Source of the DNA: Acidimicrobium ferrooxidans DSM 10331
GTDB lineage: Bacteria > Actinomycetota > Acidimicrobiia > Acidimicrobiales > Ilumatobacteraceae
DNA length: 34,704 bases
Assembly (NCBI GenBank): GCA_945900735.1
Contig: CAMDJX010000007.1
Location: forward strand, 1 to 34,704
Direction: 5' to 3'
Positions 30,888-34,704 of the stretch are shown here, one piece after another (positions within the stretch are counted from its first letter, which is position 1; every line of letters starts with the position of its first letter). The position numbers and the translations under genes were made by a program. The notes beneath the pieces are model-generated. The model was not told the origin of the DNA. It worked only from the letters and a program-made list of their open reading frames with translations, and did not search any database.

Positions 30888-32913
30888 TCAGGGTTTTTGC
30901 TCGCGCCGCAAAATCATCGGCGGTTGCTGCTTGTCCAACACGATTGCCCTGCATCAAGTCGCAACCCAGCAGGCGCAACCGTTGCATCTGATCCTCTGTT
31001 GTCACCCATTCGGCCACCACGCTCATGTTCAGTGAGTGCGCCAACTGCACGATAGAGCGCACGATTGGGTCGTCTCCGCCTTGTTGCCCAATGTCGCGCA
31101 CCATGCTGCCGTCCAACTTCAAATAGTCGGCCGGGCAGTCGCGCAGGTATGCGAGCGAGGAGTAGCCGGTTCCAAAATTGTCGAGCGCAAGTTTTACGCC
31201 AAGCCGCTTCAACGCGTTGATCGTGCGCATCACGGCGGGGTTGTCGCTGAGCATCGTCTTTTCCGTAATTTCAATGGTGAGGTGTTGCGCATCAAGTTGC
31301 GCGTCGCGCAACGAACCCATGACACGCTCTACAAATGCGGCGTCGTTCAATTGTCGTGTCGAAACATTGACGTGCATCACAAACGAGCGGTCGACAACGC
31401 CGGCATCAATCCATGCGCGTGCATCGGCGCACGCTGTGCGAATTGACCAGTCGCCAATGGGCCCGATAGCGCCCGACTCTTCGGCGAGGTCGAGAAACAT
31501 TGGCGGCGTCAGTAGGCCGCGTTCGGCATGGTTCCAGCGCAACAACGCCTCGGCACCCGCAATGCGGCCCGTGAGTGTGGAAACAACTGGCTGATACATC
31601 AAGAACAATTCTTTCGTTGCCAGCGCGCGCTCTAGCTCGGCCGAAAGCGACGAACGCTCCTTGGCGTTCTTGCGCATTTCTTCGCTGTACAACTCGCAGC
31701 GGCCGCGGCCTCGTTGCTTGGCGCGGTACATGGCCGTGTCGGCGTTATTCAACAGCGTTACTGCCGCATCCTTCGGCGCCTGCTCGGCCAGCAGTGCCGG
31801 CGTTGCCAGCGCAATACCAATGCTGGCGCTCGTAAATATCTCGATGCCTTGCAAAATCACTTGCCCCGTCATCGCTTGACGCACGCGCTCGGCAACATCC
31901 ATTGCAACGTGCTCGTCGCCCAGGCCGTCGCACAACACCACAAATTCGTCGCCGCCGATGCGGGCAACAATGTCGGATGGGCGAGTGGCGCTTGCCAATC
32001 GTTTGGCAATGGTGTTCAGCAACTGGTCGCCAACGTTGTGGCCTATGTTGTCGTTGACATCTTTCAGTTTGTCTAAGTCCACGAACAACACGCCAACGCC
32101 GCGCTTCAATGTGATGCTGCGCTCTAGCGCCTCGCTCAGTTTGCGCAAGAACAACACACGGTTTGGCAAACCTGTCAGCGCATCATGCGTTGCTTGGAAG
32201 GCAAGTTCGTCTTGCACTTGCTTCGCTTCCGTTATGTCGCGGGCAATTACCGAGAAGTGCTGCACCGCGCCGTCTGCCTCGCGAACAATGTGCAGCGTTA
32301 ACGCAAGCGTGCGCATGATGCCGTCGGGGCTGCGGAAACCAAGTTCGCCTTCCCACGTGTTGTTGGCCGAGTTGGCAACAACTTCACGCGGCACCTGATC
32401 GCGAATTGCTTGAATGAACAACTGTGTCGCAGCATCGGTGGTGGCAGAGTGCTCCGAAACACCAATCAGTGTTCGCGCACCGTCGTTAACAAACAAGAAC
32501 TCGCCGCGTGGGTCGAAAACAATGACAGCGTCTACCGACGAGTCGAGCAAACCAATCAGTTGGTTGCTCAACACTCGACGGTTCACCGAATCGGTTACGT
32601 CGTGCGCAGTGCCAATGAACCCTGTGTTGTCGGGAAGTGGCTGCGTCGAGACGCCAACCCAAAATGCTTCGCCAGTTGGTTTCCACAAACGAAACTCCAC
32701 GCTGAACGGTTGGCCGCTTTCGCGCGAGCGCTGCCATGCTTCTTCCGCATATGCACGATCCGATGGTTGAGCGTTCGACCACGGCGCCACACCAGGAGTG
32801 AAACCAGCGCCACCCAGAGCGAGTGTTCGAAAAGCGTCGTTAGCGGCGGTCAGTCGACCATGGTTGTCGGTCTGAAATACCCCAATTGGGAGGGACGCGG
32901 CTGATTGGTCAAT
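30877..32913 (-). CDS. PAS-PAS-GGDEF-EAL cyclic-di-GMP signalling protein
   Basis: About 678 aa if translation begins near 32913. Domains: a first PAS (about 1-110), a second PAS (about 115-235), GGDEF (about 240-410) and EAL (about 430-670). The diguanylate-cyclase site is intact (RIGGDEF, Gly-Gly-Asp-Glu-Phe at 320-324) with an RPSD inhibitory I-site 5 residues upstream. The EAL domain keeps EAL (455-457) but has Asp578-Asn579 where family members have Asp-Asp (DNFGTG), and its AEGVE-like and QGY blocks are altered (AEWVT, QGNRV), so phosphodiesterase activity is doubtful. The first canonical start is GTG 32790, but this cuts the first PAS domain; PAS-like coding runs up to ATT 32913 with no ATG, GTG or TTG. 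No membrane segment is evident. Confidence 0.85.
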   Translation of the reverse strand: MDQSAASLPIGVFQTDNHGRLTAANDAFRTLALGGAGFTPGVAPWSNAQPSDRAYAEEAWQRSRESGQPFSVEFRLWKPTGEAFWVGVSTQPLPDNTGFIGTAHDVTDSVNRRVLSNQLIGLLDSSVDAVIVFDPRGEFLFVNDGARTLIGVSEHSATTDAATQLFIQAIRDQVPREVVANSANNTWEGELGFRSPDGIMRTLALTLHIVREADGAVQHFSVIARDITEAKQVQDELAFQATHDALTGLPNRVLFLRKLSEALERSITLKRGVGVLFVDLDKLKDVNDNIGHNVGDQLLNTIAKRLASATRPSDIVARIGGDEFVVLCDGLGDEHVAMDVAERVRQAMTGQVILQGIEIFTSASIGIALATPALLAEQAPKDAAVTLLNNADTAMYRAKQRGRGRCELYSEEMRKNAKERSSLSAELERALATKELFLMYQPVVSTLTGRIAGAEALLRWNHAERGLLTPPMFLDLAEESGAIGPIGDWSIRTACADARAWIDAGVVDRSFVMHVNVSTRQLNDAAFVERVMGSLRDAQLDAQHLTIEITEKTMLSDNPAVMRTINALKRLGVKLALDNFGTGYSSLAYLRDCPADYLKLDGSMVRDIGQQGGDDPIVRSIVQLAHSLNMSVVAEWVTTEDQMQRLRLLGCDLMQGNRVGQAATADDFAARAKTLTKG
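30879..30898 (+). terminator. Small hairpin with T tract at the LCP / GGDEF-EAL convergent overlap
   Basis: AACCCT (30879-30884) and AGGGTT (30890-30895) form a perfect 6-bp stem with a 5-base loop, followed by TTT. The stem includes the overlapping stop codons of the two genes. It would be a weak intrinsic terminator for the plus-strand LCP transcript. Confidence 0.45.
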
Positions 32914-32962
32914 ATCCCTATTGTGACAGGTTGACCCATGCAGGAATGGCTAACTGGCGTGT

Positions 32963-33550
32963 TCAGCCGGTAACGACGAAAGTGTTCGAAACAGTGTCGA
33001 GGGCGGCAAGTTCGATGGCATTAATCAGTGTGATGCTGTCGGTTCCGTCGGGCAGATCCAGCTGTTGTGGAAGCCCATATCCAGTAAGACGAAACGTGTG
33101 AGTTTCGCCGGCTGGCGCGCATGGCGCGTGGTAGCCAGTGGTGCCGGCCACATTGATTGCCTGAATGGCGCCAGCAGGCACGGCGTTTTCGCTCAACGTG
33201 GGTTGAGTCACATCGATGTTGGCAACGATCCAGTGCATGGCCGAGCCGGCCGTTTCGTCCACCAAACTGACGGCAAGCGAGACAACGTCGGGCGCAATAT
33301 TGGAAAACGTGATGGACGGCGAAATGCTGCCGCCGGTGCACGTGAACATGGCGTCGATGGCGCCGCCGTCGGCCCACGGCGTAGTGATGGAAAAACCCGT
33401 GCCAACGGTTTCGGCAATTGTGGTGACGATCGCAATGGATTGTGTTTGGTCTGGCGAAGGCGCGCTCATGTCGCGGCCATCTCGCGAACAGGCAGTAACG
33501 AGTGCGCTCAGCGCGACCAACGTTGCAAGGTTTCGGGCAATTCGATTCAT
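32963..33550 (-). CDS. PEBP-family (YbhB/YbcL-like) lipoprotein
   Basis: About 195 aa. It starts with a lipoprotein signal peptide ending in the lipobox LVTACS, so it is probably anchored to the outer face of the membrane through that Cys. The rest is a phosphatidylethanolamine-binding-protein fold: FTCTGGSISPSITFSNI, LAVSLVDETA, MHWIVANIDV, GYHAPCAPAGETHTFRLTGY. The common D-P-D-A-P and G-x-H-R motifs of PEBPs are degenerate, as often in bacterial members. Bacterial PEBP proteins have few assigned functions. ATG 33550 is chosen because it gives the signal peptide MNRIARNLATLVALSALV; TTG 33562 is an alternative. It is divergent from mca and upstream of the GGDEF-EAL gene on the same strand. 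Confidence 0.87.
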   Translation of the reverse strand: MNRIARNLATLVALSALVTACSRDGRDMSAPSPDQTQSIAIVTTIAETVGTGFSITTPWADGGAIDAMFTCTGGSISPSITFSNIAPDVVSLAVSLVDETAGSAMHWIVANIDVTQPTLSENAVPAGAIQAINVAGTTGYHAPCAPAGETHTFRLTGYGLPQQLDLPDGTDSITLINAIELAALDTVSNTFVVTG

Positions 33551-33585
33551 CTGCACCAGCAAAGGTTACGACATGGAGCACTACA

Positions 33586-34512
33586 GTGCTGAGCGTGAAT
33601 TTGTCGAATACTCCGTTGTGCGTGCTTACTGTGCATGCACACCCCGACGACGAAGCATCAAAGGGTGCGCCAACCATGGCCATGTACGCGCAGCAAGGCG
33701 TGCGCACCGTGCTGGTGTGTTGCACGGGCGGCGAAGAGGGCGATGTCAACAACCCTGCACTGAAAGAACCGGGCCAACCATTTCACGGCCTCGACGCCGC
33801 AGAGGAAAAAGCGTTGCTCGCACGTCTTCGCCCAGCCGAGTTGGATGCCGCGGCAAAAGTAATTGGTTTCCATCACGTAGAAATGTTGGGCTACCGCGAT
33901 TCGGGCATGGCCGACAGCCCTACCAATAACAACCCCGCCTGTTTTCACATGGCCGACATCGACGAAGCGGTTGGCAAGTTGGTTGCAGTCATTCGCCGCG
34001 AACGCCCGCAGGTGTTAGTCACGTACAACGAAGATCAACGCGGCTATCCGCACCCCGATCACTTAAAGGTGCACGACATCAGCGTGCTCGCATTCGATCG
34101 CGCCGCAGACGACGAGTGGTATCCAGAAGCAGGCGAGCCATGGCAGCCAGTGAAGATGTATTACTCCACGTGGTCGCGCATGCGATTAACCGCAATTCAC
34201 GAAGCGCAGTTGCGCCTGCGTGGCAAGTCGCCGTTCGACGAAACGTGGTTCGATCGCCTCGATCTAGACAGCCAGATCACCACCCGCATTCCTGTTGCGC
34301 AATTTATGTACGCGCGTTCGGGCGCACTTCGCGCGCACAAAACCCAAGTAGATGAAAACGAGCCATTCTGGTTTGGCCTCAGCGATGACGAACTTGCCCA
34401 GGTTTACCCGTTCGACGACTGGGTGCTGGCAAAGTCGCTTGTTCGTGGCGCGCCGCTTGAAGCCGGGCAATACGAAGACGATTTCTTTCGCGGTATTCGC
34501 GCAAGCAAATAG
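33586..34512 (+). CDS. mca: Mycothiol S-conjugate amidase (Mca-like, PIG-L fold)
   Basis: A 308-aa zinc-dependent deacetylase-fold enzyme. The metal motif is TVHAHPDDEASKGAPTMAMY (His-Pro-Asp-Asp, an HxxDD site), with the third ligand in YPHPDHLKVHD. VLVCCTGGEEGDVNNPAL, GYRDSGMADSP and PEAGEPWQPVKMYYSTW are close to mycothiol-conjugate amidase. Mca cleaves mycothiol-toxin conjugates to a mercapturic acid and GlcN-Ins in actinobacterial detoxification. The close paralogue MshB shares the fold, but the EASKGAPTMA and WYPEAGEPWQP segments favour Mca. GTG 33586 is chosen since GGAG lies 7 bases upstream (33575-33578); GTG 33595 is possible. Its stop abuts the stop of the convergent partial gene. 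Confidence 0.9.
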   Translation: MLSVNLSNTPLCVLTVHAHPDDEASKGAPTMAMYAQQGVRTVLVCCTGGEEGDVNNPALKEPGQPFHGLDAAEEKALLARLRPAELDAAAKVIGFHHVEMLGYRDSGMADSPTNNNPACFHMADIDEAVGKLVAVIRRERPQVLVTYNEDQRGYPHPDHLKVHDISVLAFDRAADDEWYPEAGEPWQPVKMYYSTWSRMRLTAIHEAQLRLRGKSPFDETWFDRLDLDSQITTRIPVAQFMYARSGALRAHKTQVDENEPFWFGLSDDELAQVYPFDDWVLAKSLVRGAPLEAGQYEDDFFRGIRASK

Positions 34513-34704
34513 TTATGCGCGCATGGCGTCGCGCAGCGCGCGATAGCCAATCATTACTGCGCCGCTAGACGCAATGGCGTCGCGCAACGAAGCGTCATTC
34601 ACAACAAGTTCGTAGTCGTCAATCCATCCAGAAGCCACGCTGCCAAGCGCCCTAATTTCTGGCGTGTCAATGCATGGCTGCACATGGATTTCGGTTACAC
34701 CCGG
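34513..34704 (-). CDS. ChbG/HpnK-like carbohydrate deacetylase, C-terminal fragment
   Basis: The last 63 codons of a minus-strand gene that runs out of the window, ending with TAA at 34513-34515. The visible sequence, PGVTEIHVQPCIDTPEIRAL then SGWIDDYELVVNDASLRDAI and MIGYRALRDAMRA, matches the C-terminal part of the YdjC/ChbG/HpnK family (the usual PGxTExxxHPxxDTPELRA then IxYRxLRD). In this fragment Gln stands where many members have His in the HP pair. These enzymes deacetylate N-acetylated sugars or lipids, but the active-site region is outside the window, so function is only suggested. It abuts mca end to end. Confidence 0.65.
   Translation of the reverse strand, partial: PGVTEIHVQPCIDTPEIRALGSVASGWIDDYELVVNDASLRDAIASSGAVMIGYRALRDAMRA

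Overview
The window is a gene-dense stretch (roughly 55% G+C) of an actinobacterial chromosome. The markers are a WhiB-family iron-sulfur regulator, the PafB/PafC pair, a CofC-type enzyme of coenzyme F420 synthesis, a mycothiol-conjugate amidase (Mca), a GlfT2-like galactofuranosyltransferase, an AccA3-type biotin carboxylase/carrier fusion and frequent GTG starts. The mix suggests class Acidimicrobiia (Ilumatobacteraceae-like), but that placement is an inference from remembered gene content. I see no insertion sequence, prophage, CRISPR array, tRNA or rRNA.

Layout. 1-4.1 kb: pgi, then overlapping pafB-pafC, then a convergent limonene-epoxide-hydrolase-like gene. 4.1-6.0 kb: whiB and a PIN-PhoH (PhoH2-type) ATPase on the minus strand. 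6.0-6.5 kb: a 550-base A+T-rich gap (about 40% G+C by hand count), the only long non-coding stretch, holding a chain of mutually exclusive inverted repeats. 6.5-7.1 kb: an HU gene followed by a 49-codon gene for an almost pure Lys/Ala/Arg protein, closed by a strong intrinsic terminator. 7.1-10.7 kb: cofC, divergent gpsA, an unknown gene and rnhB. 10.7-16.1 kb: a small conserved protein, divergent sir2, then a rhodanese-ThiF gene and the glf-glfT2 galactan pair. 16.1-18.4 kb: a secreted SpoIID-SGNH-peptidoglycan-binding fusion. 18.5-21.9 kb: an EamA transporter coupled to a class II aldolase, and a stand-alone methylmalonyl-CoA mutase large subunit. 21.9-24.3 kb: a tandem (two-HTH) TetR protein divergent from a secreted beta-propeller-like protein. 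24.3-29.9 kb: the minus-strand run accA-lysS-dapD-nitroreductase, with birA divergent from accA. 29.9-34.7 kb: an LCP ligase, a PAS-PAS-GGDEF-EAL protein, a PEBP lipoprotein, mca and the 3' end of a ChbG/HpnK-like deacetylase.

Themes. Several genes concern the envelope: Glf makes UDP-galactofuranose, GlfT2 polymerises it, an LCP enzyme could attach the polymer to peptidoglycan, and the SpoIID-SGNH-PGB protein could trim or modify wall glycans. BirA biotinylates the carrier domain of the divergent carboxylase. If that carboxylase uses propionyl-CoA, its product feeds the mutase, but the other subunits of both enzymes are not in the window. Mca (mycothiol) and CofC (F420) mark actinobacterial redox cofactors.

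Gene ends are tightly packed. Of eight convergent junctions, three overlap (50, 23 and 11 bases), two abut exactly and two are 6-8 bases apart. Only the HU/Lys-rich transcript has a canonical terminator. The most notable observations are the HU plus separate basic-tail gene with its long structured leader, the single-chain double TetR with its secreted neighbour, the SpoIID-SGNH-PGB fusion, and the GGDEF-EAL protein whose first PAS domain runs upstream of any canonical start codon.
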